Shown: positions 25,801-34,670 of the stretch, piece after piece
How positions within the stretch are numbered: the first letter of the stretch is position 1
Layout: each line of letters begins with the position of its first letter
Source of the DNA: Lachnospiraceae bacterium
GTDB taxonomy: Bacteria > Bacillota > Clostridia > Lachnospirales > Lachnospiraceae
NCBI GenBank assembly: GCA_015057165.1
Contig: SVEY01000005.1
Span: 54,321 to 118,320, forward strand
Length of the DNA stretch: 64,000 nucleotides
Reading direction: 5' to 3'
Translations under genes and position numbers: made by a program
Notes under the pieces: generated by a model
Told to the model about the DNA's origin: nothing
The model's input: the letters and a program-made list of their open reading frames with translations, nothing else
The model's database searches: none

Positions 25801-27751
25801 CAATCTAATTATATTTGATGAGACAAGTAAAGCTAATGTTACGGATGGAGTTCTTTATAATGGACATACATATCTTGTTACAAGAATACTTCCGCCATCG
25901 GATGTAGGGCTTATTCCTTGGAAGTTAGAAATCTACAAACAGGGAAATGATTCAATAAGATTTAGCCAAATTGGTTATACAAGAATACCGGCTAAGGAAC
26001 GTACAGTAATCAATGTGTTACAGATGAATCCTAATCCTAATATGAGTGGAAATGGTTTCGATGATCTGTCTTACTGCTTTGCTAATCATTATCGTTTCAA
26101 GCTTGATAATTGGTATGGTAATATTACGCCTAACGCAACATTTATTAATAATCAGGAAATGTCTAACCTGTATAGCGAACAGTATGTGAAAGACTTTAAT
26201 ATTCAAGTTGATTTTATGGATAATGACTATTGGATGCAAGTATATGGAAACGACAGAGATAAATGGGCATCGGCTCTTATGGAATACGATATGATTATTA
26301 TTGGATTCAAGGACATGGCAAAGTTTACCAATAATGAGAATTATATCTATGGATTTGAGAAGTTTAGAGAAGCCGGCAAATCAGTTATCCTAAGCCATGA
26401 CCTGTGTGAAGATGCGTCAATGGGCATAATGGATATGACTGATAACTATAGGACTGATTCTATTATTCAGTCAGATGTGCGTTATTATCTAAGAGATATA
26501 TCAGGACAACTTAGGAAGTATTATAAAGCTGATTCAGACGAAGAACATAAGAATGATTATTCATATCTGGATTACAGTTTGCGTGGCGATAATTTAACAT
26601 TTGAACCAAGCGATATATTCAAGATATTTACATCTATTCGAGAATACAAAGCTGTAGGTACGGGAGATACTAATGTAGATTACTTCATGCAGAATAAAGA
26701 TAATAAGGCGAATACACCAATATATGATAAATACACGTATACTTATGGTGTATTTGCCAATAATGATTCTGATCCTAATTGGAAATATACATATGATGCG
26801 AATCAGGGAATATGGCTTAATACTCCAATTAATACAATTAGAGAATACTATGATAAGAAGGACGGAGCATTAGATGGCATATATACTAATAAGCCGGCAG
26901 GAATTATTCAGGATAATTCTACTCGTTCTATGTTATATTATAGTACTATTAATTACGATCGAAATAATAATTCTTTCTTAGATAAGTTAGATAGAGCTGT
27001 TAACCTTAGTAGAAAAGACCTGGTATGGCAGACTAAGACCTTTGCTACTAATAAGGTACAGGAAGTTAATGAGGGACAGATTACAAAGTACCCTTACGAA
27101 ATTCCTAAAACTCTTGATGTGGCACAGACCCATACCCAGAACTACCAGCTTGACTTAGAATATGATGAAGAAGGTGATGTTCTTATATGGTATAACCTGG
27201 CTGGTAATGGAATATATAAAGGCAGAAATCAGGACTGTAGAAATGATTATTACATCTATACAAAGGGTAATATAACTTATACTGGAGTAGGTCATAGTGG
27301 AGGACTTACAGAGAACGAGAAGAAACTATTTGTTAATACAATGGTTGCATCTTATCGTTCAAGTGCTTCTGATCCGTATATAACAATTACTAATCAGGAT
27401 GCTGTTAATAATGGCAAGACCACGACTATATATCTAGAAGATAGAGGAGACGGTGGTAATAATATTGATATTAACTACCGAATCAATGATGACACAACTA
27501 ATTCTAAGATTAATAGAGGTTATCTTGTTCATATATATAAGGATGGTGAGTGGCAAGAAGTAATAGATGCTGAGAAAGCGACAGATTATAAGATAGAAAA
27601 TGTGTCCTATAGTGAAGTGAAGGCAAATGGACAGGTTCAGTATGTGTTATATCTTGTTTCAAAATATACAAATGACCAAGGAATAGATGTTTACGCATAT
27701 GATACACAGACTGTAAATGTTGTTCTTATGCCGATGTTCAACCTACGATAA
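22868..27751 (+). CDS. Giant secreted or anchored protein, three ThuA/GATase1-like modules (paralogue 1)
   Basis: The 1627-residue protein has an N-terminal membrane helix or signal (VFRIVIGVVILITCVVIGMA). Three similar modules follow, each with an ILE-x-x-P strand, an acidic YDMxIIG-type strand and a VxxD strand: PYTILEIVPD near residue 60 with AIIIHDCETGY near 366 and AIMFDEEA near 420; LTILEVQPNE near 553 with YDMVLIGNKEQ near 618 and LIVADDLYW near 819; VINVLQMNPN near 1045 with YDMIIIGFKD near 1140 and SVILSHDL near 1172. ITYTGVGHS near 1466 resembles the ThuA C-terminal motif. A beta domain ending VVLMPMFNLR closes it. I recall such proteins as DUF5057-like. ATG 22868 has AAGGAG at 22856-22861. 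Function unknown. Confidence 0.72.
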   Translation: MNSISNRTKVFRIVIGVVILITCVVIGMATTVVIQASGGSPLPDYISKDTSKTLGTSENPYTILEIVPDVNSATVGYLINGCEPNNLLAIGATDSATSLYEGAFATDKSPTSTVGDKKDAYVYKQDQSSIGTTPSSGFMEKSDTYKGSGQPGTDMAYSEFGYFTRVTNGTGNYNYNSSKKCFVPANGGNFSWTCVGEFQYVGYGNVPNGSIACSRALDFGLGGERKFSYDYNSNTGAIGSDAYNYYYTPTGDFAWVPNNNYNNENIFMENQTEITYVEDDKTKTRPITSAKVGDKLYMTRTENVYYVYKASAITVNDLLLKELVTSDTTGLNYKTQVVTVTPAQLVVDNSGSGEDIKAKDLIDTADAIIIHDCETGYKIAQSLDNAPAGDVPKFNNNVSRDLTTRTVNYMVARGAGASPAAIMFDEEAIDSASNCNNLKLLYGVYNNLGAKLAYNWMSGKQYSDKLSAAQGQPNYRNFGYEEVDALGKSQFVYNFKGGDDSWLTSAFADESKIVKSALNEPAFYNVNVDSSMSVAKMFTAINKESKAYNQPRKLTILEVQPNEKFYYDPNNRDSWIKYYLDLFPWFIGTGTDVTADITVKTMPTYEFIGKNEDVNENYDMVLIGNKEQDETNGKYGYNDPYLQIPLPTEVGGDGVTPCPVSYTAVGDLITTYGYHKYPVDEAYEAMIEDWDNTENYNSWTGARTNTDEVEPEPDSSSSRYSYKWKYGLFRDNRWYNTKNVKALRDKTYNIGFSRNFIREIVGGGDADDWQGLLWWYQKTRNPVYGTKHGSDANMVGLRYSGNDLTKKKYDQLLDFSTQAPLIVADDLYWQEVYPGWSEYASAYKIDQSSFIYKLANMNVQEKSTVHKYTNGVDVNKKANKVKSEIISDNLTATFTNTVGNMPGLPTEYDNNNSNNQKDSAGNNVLQYHFVLNGNDRSTYGVNLYTDSNGNGIFEGCINHEKERTATGDTKSYDSEKSNNLIIFDETSKANVTDGVLYNGHTYLVTRILPPSDVGLIPWKLEIYKQGNDSIRFSQIGYTRIPAKERTVINVLQMNPNPNMSGNGFDDLSYCFANHYRFKLDNWYGNITPNATFINNQEMSNLYSEQYVKDFNIQVDFMDNDYWMQVYGNDRDKWASALMEYDMIIIGFKDMAKFTNNENYIYGFEKFREAGKSVILSHDLCEDASMGIMDMTDNYRTDSIIQSDVRYYLRDISGQLRKYYKADSDEEHKNDYSYLDYSLRGDNLTFEPSDIFKIFTSIREYKAVGTGDTNVDYFMQNKDNKANTPIYDKYTYTYGVFANNDSDPNWKYTYDANQGIWLNTPINTIREYYDKKDGALDGIYTNKPAGIIQDNSTRSMLYYSTINYDRNNNSFLDKLDRAVNLSRKDLVWQTKTFATNKVQEVNEGQITKYPYEIPKTLDVAQTHTQNYQLDLEYDEEGDVLIWYNLAGNGIYKGRNQDCRNDYYIYTKGNITYTGVGHSGGLTENEKKLFVNTMVASYRSSASDPYITITNQDAVNNGKTTTIYLEDRGDGGNNIDINYRINDDTTNSKINRGYLVHIYKDGEWQEVIDAEKATDYKIENVSYSEVKANGQVQYVLYLVSKYTNDQGIDVYAYDTQTVNVVLMPMFNLR
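27397..27517 (+). repeat. 121-base block identical in both giant genes (copy 1)
   Basis: Bases 27397-27517 are identical to 32623-32743, including all third codon positions, although flanking coding sequence of the two paralogues has diverged. Confidence 0.93.
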
Positions 27752-27800
27752 TGTTATTGTGAAGTTACAAGACCTTTATATTGTTATTCTTTAATAAATA

Positions 27801-27846
27801 AACTGCTATGACTAATAAATAATAGTCATAGCAGTTTTATTTTTGC
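27801..27846 (+). terminator. Intrinsic terminator after giant gene 1
   Basis: AACTGCTATGACT (27801-27813) pairs perfectly with AGTCATAGCAGTT (27824-27836), followed by TTATTTTT. Confidence 0.92.
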
Positions 27847-27994
27847 GTGTTTTATGATATATTATAGGAAACTGTAGGAATAAAACGATTGCGAAAATGA
27901 CGATTAAATGCCAATTGTGCGGAAACGAAGATAATGCAACAAAAAACTTAATATAGAATAAAAATACACAAATATACACTTATAGGAGAAGGAC

Positions 27995-30900
27995 ATGAAT
28001 ACTAGTTCGAGGACAGGCAGATTACTAATTAAGGTAATGGGAGCTTTTGCTGCAGTTTCTCTAGCTGCAATAACAGGGATTGTTCTTACTGTATCTTTCG
28101 CATCGTCAGGAAGTAACTTACCTGATTATACTAAGAAGGATACATCTAAGGTACTTGGGACGGAGGAGAATCCATATACAATACTTGAAATTGTTCCTGA
28201 TGTGGATAGCGCTACGGTAGGCTATCTAATAAATGGACAGGAACCTAGAAATCTACTTTCTATAGGTGCGACAGATAAGAGTGTGGCATATTCAGCGGCG
28301 GGCATATACCAAGATGCATTTGCATCAGAGGGTAGCCCGTCGTCTTTTGTTGGAGACTATCAGGATGCTTACACATTTGACCAGGATAAGGGAGCAATAG
28401 GAACTAACCCAGCATCAGGCTTTGTAGAGAAGAAAGATGAATATAAATCAGAGCATGAATCTGGAACTGATATGGCATACTCTGAATTCGGATATTACAC
28501 TAGAGTTACTAATGGCACAGGCAACTATAATTATGATACAGGCAAGAAATGCTTTGTTCCTGCAAATGGTGGTAATTTTAGTTGGACCAGCGTGGGAGCC
28601 TTTGAACATGTTGGAACGGGACAGATTCCGGAGGGGAGTATTCCTTGTTCAAGAGCTTTAGATTATGGTGTAGATGGAGAGAGAAGCTATAGCTATAATA
28701 ATGCGACTCACACAGGGGAGATAGGCGAGAAGGCATACAAATACTATTATTCCCCTACAGGTGGTTTTAAGTGGGTGCCTAATAATAATTATAATAATGA
28801 GAATGTCTTTATTGAGAATCAGACGGAGATGACTTATGTGGAGGGTGAAGAGACTAAGACAAGACCTATTACCAGCGCTCAGGTAGGGGATAAGCTCTAC
28901 ATGACAAGAACTGAGAATGTATACTATGTGTATAAAGCAAGCGCTATAACAGTTAACGATTTGTTCTTAAAGGAATTAGTCTCTCCTGATGCAACAGCTC
29001 TTAATTATAAGACACAGGTGGTAACAGTTACACCTGCACAATTAGTAGTAGATGATACTAATCGTAATGAAGCTGATAAAGCCAAAGACTTAATTGACAC
29101 TGCAGATATGATTATGGTGCATGATAGTTCTACTGGATATAGAATTGCCAGAGCCCTAGATGGAGGAACGGGAGAAGTCCCTAAGTTTAGAAATATTAAT
29201 AGTGGCTCGAAAGACTTAACTCTCAAGACAGCTAATTATATTATTGAGCGAGGTGCTAAGGGGTATAATACGGATTTCTTAGGAAATGTTACTAAGCCAG
29301 CGGCTGTAGTTTTTGACGAAGAAGCTATTAAGAGCGCTAATTCATATTCTACGGCATCTAATAATTGTGCTAATCTCAAGCTTGTATATGATGTATATAA
29401 TAATTTGGGCTCTAAGCTTGCTTATAACTGGATGAGTGGACAGCCATATACGGCGAAAATTAATGTGGCAAAAGGTCTTCCGAATTATAGAAATTTTGGA
29501 TTCGAAGAAGTGGATGCCCTGGGTAGATCTCAGTTTGTATATAATTATAAAGGAACAGATGATTCCTGGTTAACTAATGCATTTGCAAATAGCAGCAAAA
29601 TTGTTAAATCAGAACTTAACAAACCCGCTTTTTCTAATGTGAATGCGGGAGCAACTATGTCAGTTGCCACAATGCTATCTGCAATCAACAAAGAGGCTAA
29701 TGGATACAATCAGCCTAGAAAACTTCGTATCTTAGAATTACAACCTAATGAGAAATACTACTTTGACGCTAATAATAAGGATGCCTGGGTATATTACTAT
29801 CTATCACTATTCCCATGGTTTATAGGAACTGGTAAAGACGTTACTGCTGATAGGGATATGGCGCCGACAGAAGAAAATCCTGCTGATATTACAGTCACAA
29901 CTATGCCTACTTATGAATTCATTGGAAGAAATGAAGACGTTAATGAGACCTACGATATGATTCTTGTAGGCAATAAGGAGCAGGACGAGACTAATGGTGG
30001 ATATGGGCAGGATGGCAAGGTAGGATATAATGATGCCTTGCCAAACCAGATGGCATACACTGCTGTAGGTGATCTCGTTACTACATTTGGTGGAGATGAG
30101 ATGTTAGATTGGTCGAAAGAAGATAATGATTCTTATAAGTGGAATTATGGACTACTTAATAACAATGTATGGTCTAATTCTAATAATGCTAGACCACATG
30201 GTAGTTGGTATAGAAGAAATATTGGAGGATTATTTAGCCCCAAATACGTACCATATTACGATAGAGGATTCTATAGACCGATTATTGTGGGAAGCGGAGC
30301 CTTTGGTGATAATGATGGCTTCTATGGATTAGGAGAATTATTCTTATTTAATGGATTAAATAACTGGTGGCACTATAATGATAATTCGGATGCTAATATT
30401 TTTGCAACAAAACATGGCTCTGATGCTAACATGATAGGACTTCGCTATTCTGGTAATGATTTTACTAAGAAAAAGTATGATCAATTACTTGATTTTGCTA
30501 ATCAAGGTCCAATTATTGTGGCAGATGATTTGTATAATAACGAAATGGAAAGCCCTGATATACCTAATCGAAACAAGATTGATGAAAGTTCCTTCGTATA
30601 TCAGTTGGCTAAGAAGAATCAGGATGACGGCGCAGTTAATAAGTACGCCCATGGTGTTACAGACAGGATTAATGATGTAAAAAGACATTTAGAAGAAGAT
30701 AATTGTTCTGCTACATTTACTAATACCATGAATAATCAGCCTGGGCTTCCTACTGAATATGACGCTGATTCAGCTATTAATTATAATACACAGAAGGATA
30801 GTTCGGGTAATAATGTACTACAGTATCATTTCGTGCTTAATGGAGATATTGATACGACTTATGGTGTAAATGTATATACTGATAGTAATAGCAATGGTAT

Positions 30901-32980
30901 ATTCGAAGGTTGTATTAATCATACCAAAGAAAGAAATGCTAATGGCGATAATAAGTCTTTTGAATCAGAGAAAGCAGATAATCTTACTATATTTGATGAG
31001 ACCATTAAAGCATTTATATACGATGGTAATCTATATGCTAATCATACATATCTTGTTACTAAGATTATGCCGGCTTCTGATGTGGGTATGATTCCTTGGA
31101 AACTTGAAATATACAATAAATCTAATGATTCTGTAAGATATAGTAAGATTGGTTATACAAGAATTCCTTCTAATGGTAATAAGACAACTATTACAGTTCT
31201 TCAGATGAATCTTATGCCCGATATGCAGGATAATGCAAGCACAACCACTGTGAATTTTGCAGATAATTCAGATGTTGGAAGAAAATTCAAGAATTATACT
31301 AGGGGACTCGAAGACTTCAATATTCAGATTGAATTCAAACAAAATCGTGATTGGTATAGAACATATCACGATAACAGAGAACAGTGGGCAAAGGATATAA
31401 TGAAGTATGATATGCTTGTTATAGGATTTAAGGATGTAGCATACTTTACAAATGATGAAGATTTCATCTACGGCTTTGAGAAGTTTAGAGCAGCTGGCAA
31501 GTCCATTATATTAAGTCATGATCTTGTTCAGGATGCATCAATTGATATTGGTGGTAAGAACAAAATCGATGGAAGATATCCAGAGAATTATGAAGAGACC
31601 AAGGTAATACAATCTGATGTAAGGTATTATCTAAGAGATATATCAGGACAGATTAGAAAATACTACGATGCAGCAAACTATAATGTTACTAATCCATCTG
31701 CTATAGATTATGATTATATGAAGTATTATTCTTATGGAAGGCGTGATCTGACATTTGAACCAAGTGATAACTTTAAGATATTTACTTCTGTATTAGAGAG
31801 GTTTGCCATTGATTTCTGGGATGGTAATACAATATGGCTTGAGGTAAAAGATTATAATCAGACGCCTCTAATTGATAAATATACATATACCTATGGTAAC
31901 TTCGATGACCCAAGGCTTACAGAATACTTTGGTTATATCAGACATCCAGATCATAGAGAACAGGCTATTACGAAACCAATTAAGGTAATAAGAGACTATT
32001 ATAGTGATCATGGTTCTAAACCTGCTAATATGATAATGGATAATTCTGTTAGGGCAATGCTTTTCTACAATTATATTAATTATAATGATAGTAGAAATAC
32101 AAGGAGAAGTGCTCCGTTTAGCGGATTTAGGGATAGAATTGACAGAACTGTTAAGAATGTAGACCTTACTAATCTAGATAGTAGAAGACAACTTATATGG
32201 GGATCTAATTCCATGCTTACCAATAGAGTTTCGGCAGCTAATGAAGGTCAGATTACCAAGTATCCATTTGCGATACCAGATACCATATTTGTTGCTGATA
32301 CCCATGCTCAGAACTATCAGTTAGATCTCGAATACGATAGCGATGGAGATGTACTAGTATGGTATAACTTAGCAGGAACTGGCAACAGAGGCAGTGGTTC
32401 TGCGGTTAATACTAATTCTATTAATGTATATGATAGTAAACATCAGGACTCTCGCAATAATTACTACATTTACACTAAGGGAAATGTTACATATACAGGA
32501 CTTGGACATAGTGCTAGCAACAATTCGCCTATGTCAGATGACGAGATTAAGCTATTTATTAATACAATGGTGGCAGCCTATCGTTCAGGTGCGTCAGATC
32601 CTTATATAACTGTTACTAATCCGGATGCTGTTAATAATGGCAAGACCACGACTATATATCTAGAAGATAGAGGAGACGGTGGTAATAATATTGATATTAA
32701 CTACCGAATCAATGATGACACAACTAATTCTAAGATTAATAGACAATACCTCCTTCATATATATAAGGATGGTGAGTGGCAAGGAATGATTGAAGATGCT
32801 GAGAAGGCCAAGGATTATAAGATAGAAAATGTATCTTATAGTGAAGTAAAAACTAATGGACAGGTTCAGTATCAGATACTTCTTGTTTCGTCGTATATTA
32901 ATGACCAGGGAGTAGAAGTACTAGTATCAGATGTACAGAATGTAAATGTTGTTCTGATGCCGATGTTTGGATTAAGGTAA
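27995..32980 (+). CDS. Giant secreted or anchored protein, three ThuA/GATase1-like modules (paralogue 2)
   Basis: The 1661-residue protein is a close paralogue of the preceding one along its whole length. After an N-terminal membrane helix (VMGAFAAVSLAAITGIVLTV) come the same modules: PYTILEIVPD near residue 60 with MIMVHDSSTGY near 373; LRILELQPNE near 576 with YDMILVGNKEQ near 655; TITVLQMNLMPD near 1067 with YDMLVIGFKDV near 1139; and VTYTGLGHS near 1495. It also ends with VVLMPMFGLR. An AGGAGAAGGA site precedes ATG 27995. The leader and terminators separate it from gene 1, so each is probably expressed alone. No catalytic residue set could be identified with confidence. Role in or near the pilus is inferred from position only. 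Confidence 0.72.
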   Translation: MNTSSRTGRLLIKVMGAFAAVSLAAITGIVLTVSFASSGSNLPDYTKKDTSKVLGTEENPYTILEIVPDVDSATVGYLINGQEPRNLLSIGATDKSVAYSAAGIYQDAFASEGSPSSFVGDYQDAYTFDQDKGAIGTNPASGFVEKKDEYKSEHESGTDMAYSEFGYYTRVTNGTGNYNYDTGKKCFVPANGGNFSWTSVGAFEHVGTGQIPEGSIPCSRALDYGVDGERSYSYNNATHTGEIGEKAYKYYYSPTGGFKWVPNNNYNNENVFIENQTEMTYVEGEETKTRPITSAQVGDKLYMTRTENVYYVYKASAITVNDLFLKELVSPDATALNYKTQVVTVTPAQLVVDDTNRNEADKAKDLIDTADMIMVHDSSTGYRIARALDGGTGEVPKFRNINSGSKDLTLKTANYIIERGAKGYNTDFLGNVTKPAAVVFDEEAIKSANSYSTASNNCANLKLVYDVYNNLGSKLAYNWMSGQPYTAKINVAKGLPNYRNFGFEEVDALGRSQFVYNYKGTDDSWLTNAFANSSKIVKSELNKPAFSNVNAGATMSVATMLSAINKEANGYNQPRKLRILELQPNEKYYFDANNKDAWVYYYLSLFPWFIGTGKDVTADRDMAPTEENPADITVTTMPTYEFIGRNEDVNETYDMILVGNKEQDETNGGYGQDGKVGYNDALPNQMAYTAVGDLVTTFGGDEMLDWSKEDNDSYKWNYGLLNNNVWSNSNNARPHGSWYRRNIGGLFSPKYVPYYDRGFYRPIIVGSGAFGDNDGFYGLGELFLFNGLNNWWHYNDNSDANIFATKHGSDANMIGLRYSGNDFTKKKYDQLLDFANQGPIIVADDLYNNEMESPDIPNRNKIDESSFVYQLAKKNQDDGAVNKYAHGVTDRINDVKRHLEEDNCSATFTNTMNNQPGLPTEYDADSAINYNTQKDSSGNNVLQYHFVLNGDIDTTYGVNVYTDSNSNGIFEGCINHTKERNANGDNKSFESEKADNLTIFDETIKAFIYDGNLYANHTYLVTKIMPASDVGMIPWKLEIYNKSNDSVRYSKIGYTRIPSNGNKTTITVLQMNLMPDMQDNASTTTVNFADNSDVGRKFKNYTRGLEDFNIQIEFKQNRDWYRTYHDNREQWAKDIMKYDMLVIGFKDVAYFTNDEDFIYGFEKFRAAGKSIILSHDLVQDASIDIGGKNKIDGRYPENYEETKVIQSDVRYYLRDISGQIRKYYDAANYNVTNPSAIDYDYMKYYSYGRRDLTFEPSDNFKIFTSVLERFAIDFWDGNTIWLEVKDYNQTPLIDKYTYTYGNFDDPRLTEYFGYIRHPDHREQAITKPIKVIRDYYSDHGSKPANMIMDNSVRAMLFYNYINYNDSRNTRRSAPFSGFRDRIDRTVKNVDLTNLDSRRQLIWGSNSMLTNRVSAANEGQITKYPFAIPDTIFVADTHAQNYQLDLEYDSDGDVLVWYNLAGTGNRGSGSAVNTNSINVYDSKHQDSRNNYYIYTKGNVTYTGLGHSASNNSPMSDDEIKLFINTMVAAYRSGASDPYITVTNPDAVNNGKTTTIYLEDRGDGGNNIDINYRINDDTTNSKINRQYLLHIYKDGEWQGMIEDAEKAKDYKIENVSYSEVKTNGQVQYQILLVSSYINDQGVEVLVSDVQNVNVVLMPMFGLR
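32623..32743 (+). repeat. 121-base block identical in both giant genes (copy 2)
   Basis: This is the partner of 27397-27517. It encodes the start of the C-terminal beta domain (KTTTIYLEDRGDGGNNIDIN). Confidence 0.93.
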
Positions 32981-33021
32981 GGTTAGTTGACATATTGACA
33001 GTTTGTATAGAAGTCATTATT

Positions 33022-33058
33022 AAAGTCCCCTTTGGCGATTTGCTTTAGGGGGCTTTCC
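33022..33058 (+). terminator. Probable terminator after giant gene 2
   Basis: AAAGTCCCCT (33022-33031) pairs with AGGGGGCTTT (33047-33056), with one G-U pair. The T tract is short, so termination may be partial. Confidence 0.65.
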
Positions 33059-33094
33059 TAATAATTAAAATATGTCTTAAGAAGAATAAATTCA

Positions 33095-33125
33095 TTGTGT
33101 AAAATTCCTTCGATTATTGTATAAT
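33095..33125 (+). promoter_or_regulatory. Promoter of pyrB
   Basis: TATAAT is at 33120-33125 with TTGTGT at 33095-33100 as a possible -35 (19-base spacer). The expected start near 33131 would place the nested palindrome at 33128-33171 at the very 5' end of the transcript. Confidence 0.6.
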
Positions 33126-33127
33126 AT

Positions 33128-33171
33128 GTCGTAAGGGGTACCATGCGTTAGCATGGTGGATGCCTTACGAC
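33128..33171. repeat. Nested palindrome family member B, in the pyrB leader
   Basis: GTCGTAAG (33128-33135) pairs with CTTACGAC (33164-33171), enclosing CCATGC-GTTA-GCATGG (33141-33156). It is related to 13100-13141. Confidence 0.8.
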
Positions 33172-33219
33172 TGGTAATATGATAAGATATATGCTTAATG
33201 CGAAGATAAGGAGATTACT

Positions 33220-34140
33220 ATGCGACATCTTATGAGTCCTATGGACTTTACAGTGGAAGAACTTGAAGAACTTATGGACCTTGCCAATGATATCGAGAAT
33301 AATCGTGATAAATACAGTGAAATCTGTAAGGGTAAGAAGCTTGCCACATGCTTCTATGAGCCAAGTACAAGAACAAGGCTTTCTTTTGAAGCAGCTATGA
33401 TTAATCTTGGCGGTCAGGTACTTGGATTTGCAAGTGCAGATTCCAGTTCTGCTGCGAAAGGTGAATCCGTATCTGATACCATTCGTGTAATATCATGTTA
33501 CGCAGATATATGTGCTATGAGACATCCAAAAGAAGGAGCGCCGCTTGTTGCTTCTAAGAAATCCCTTATTCCTGTTATTAACGCAGGTGATGGAGGACAT
33601 GAGCATCCTACACAGACCTTAACTGATCTACTTACAATAAGATCATTAAATGGTAAGATTGGCAATATGACAATTGGCCTTTGTGGCGATTTGAAGTTTG
33701 GACGTACTGTTCATTCTCTTATAAATGCTCTTGTAAGATATGAAGGAATCAAATTCATTCTTATATCTCCTAAAGAGCTTCGAGTTCCTGATTATATTAG
33801 AGAAGATGTGCTAGAGAAGAATAATATTCCATACCAGGAAGTTGAGAGACTAGAAGACGCAATGCCAAGTCTTGATATTCTCTATATGACAAGAGTTCAA
33901 CAGGAGCGTTTCTTCAACGAGGAAGAATATCTTCGTATGAAGGGCTTCTATATCCTAGATGAAGACAAGATGAAGCTTGCTAAGATGGATATGCTTGTAC
34001 TTCATCCTCTTCCAAGGGTAAATGAGATTTCGGTAGAGGTGGACGAAGATCCACGAGCAGCATATTTCAAGCAAGCACAATATGGTGTTTATATTAGAAT
34101 GGCACTAATTCTTACACTTCTAGGGCTTAATAAGAAGTAG
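33220..34140 (+). CDS. pyrB: Aspartate carbamoyltransferase catalytic chain
   Basis: PyrB makes N-carbamoyl-L-aspartate from carbamoyl phosphate and aspartate, the first committed step of pyrimidine synthesis. The 306-residue protein has the carbamoyl-phosphate motif [16 protein letters not shown] near residue 45 and HPTQTLTDL near 128, with the C-terminal [10 protein letters not shown] for aspartate binding. AAGGAG at 33208-33213 supports the ATG. It is followed by pyrI, so the enzyme is the regulated PyrBI type. No PyrR-type anti-terminator hairpin was recognised in the leader. Confidence 0.97.
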   Translation: MRHLMSPMDFTVEELEELMDLANDIENNRDKYSEICKGKKLATCFYEPSTRTRLSFEAAMINLGGQVLGFASADSSSAAKGESVSDTIRVISCYADICAMRHPKEGAPLVASKKSLIPVINAGDGGHEHPTQTLTDLLTIRSLNGKIGNMTIGLCGDLKFGRTVHSLINALVRYEGIKFILISPKELRVPDYIREDVLEKNNIPYQEVERLEDAMPSLDILYMTRVQQERFFNEEEYLRMKGFYILDEDKMKLAKMDMLVLHPLPRVNEISVEVDEDPRAAYFKQAQYGVYIRMALILTLLGLNKK

Positions 34141-34184
34141 ACATTGAACTTAAGTTATTAGATAACAATATTAAGGAGATTAAC

Positions 34185-34619
34185 ATGCTTAACATAAGTG
34201 GAATACATGAAGGATACGTACTTGATCATATCAAGGCTGGTCAGGCTATGGAGATATATCATCATCTCCATTTAGAAGATTTCGAAGGAACTGTAGCAAT
34301 GATTATGAATGTTGAGAGTTCTAAGATGGGACGAAAAGACATAATTAAGCTGGAGTGTTCCTTAGATGCCATTGATCTTGATATATTAGGATATGTTGAC
34401 CATAGTATTACTGTAAATGTAATACACAAAGATAAAATTGTTGATAAGAAGGAACTTCGCCTTCCTAAGAAGATCACTAATGTTATAAAGTGTAAGAATC
34501 CTAGATGTATTACAAGTATAGAACAGGGACTAGATCAGGTTTTTGTTCTCTGTGACGAGAAGGAGAAATTGTATCGTTGTCAGTATTGCGAGGAGAAATA
34601 CTCGCCTAAAGGTAAATAG
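34185..34619 (+). CDS. pyrI: Aspartate carbamoyltransferase regulatory chain
   Basis: PyrI is the zinc-containing regulatory subunit that gives aspartate carbamoyltransferase its response to nucleotides. The 144-residue protein has an N-terminal nucleotide-binding region (LKAGQAMEIY replaced here by IKAGQAMEIYHHL) and a C-terminal zinc site with four cysteines: CKNPRC near residue 103 and CQYC near 134. The gene lies 44 bases after pyrB with an AAGGAG site and must be in the same operon. Confidence 0.94.
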   Translation: MLNISGIHEGYVLDHIKAGQAMEIYHHLHLEDFEGTVAMIMNVESSKMGRKDIIKLECSLDAIDLDILGYVDHSITVNVIHKDKIVDKKELRLPKKITNVIKCKNPRCITSIEQGLDQVFVLCDEKEKLYRCQYCEEKYSPKGK

Positions 34620-34670
34620 TTTTATGTCTATTTAATCTAATAAATCGTTTAACATGTGGGGTGATGATTA

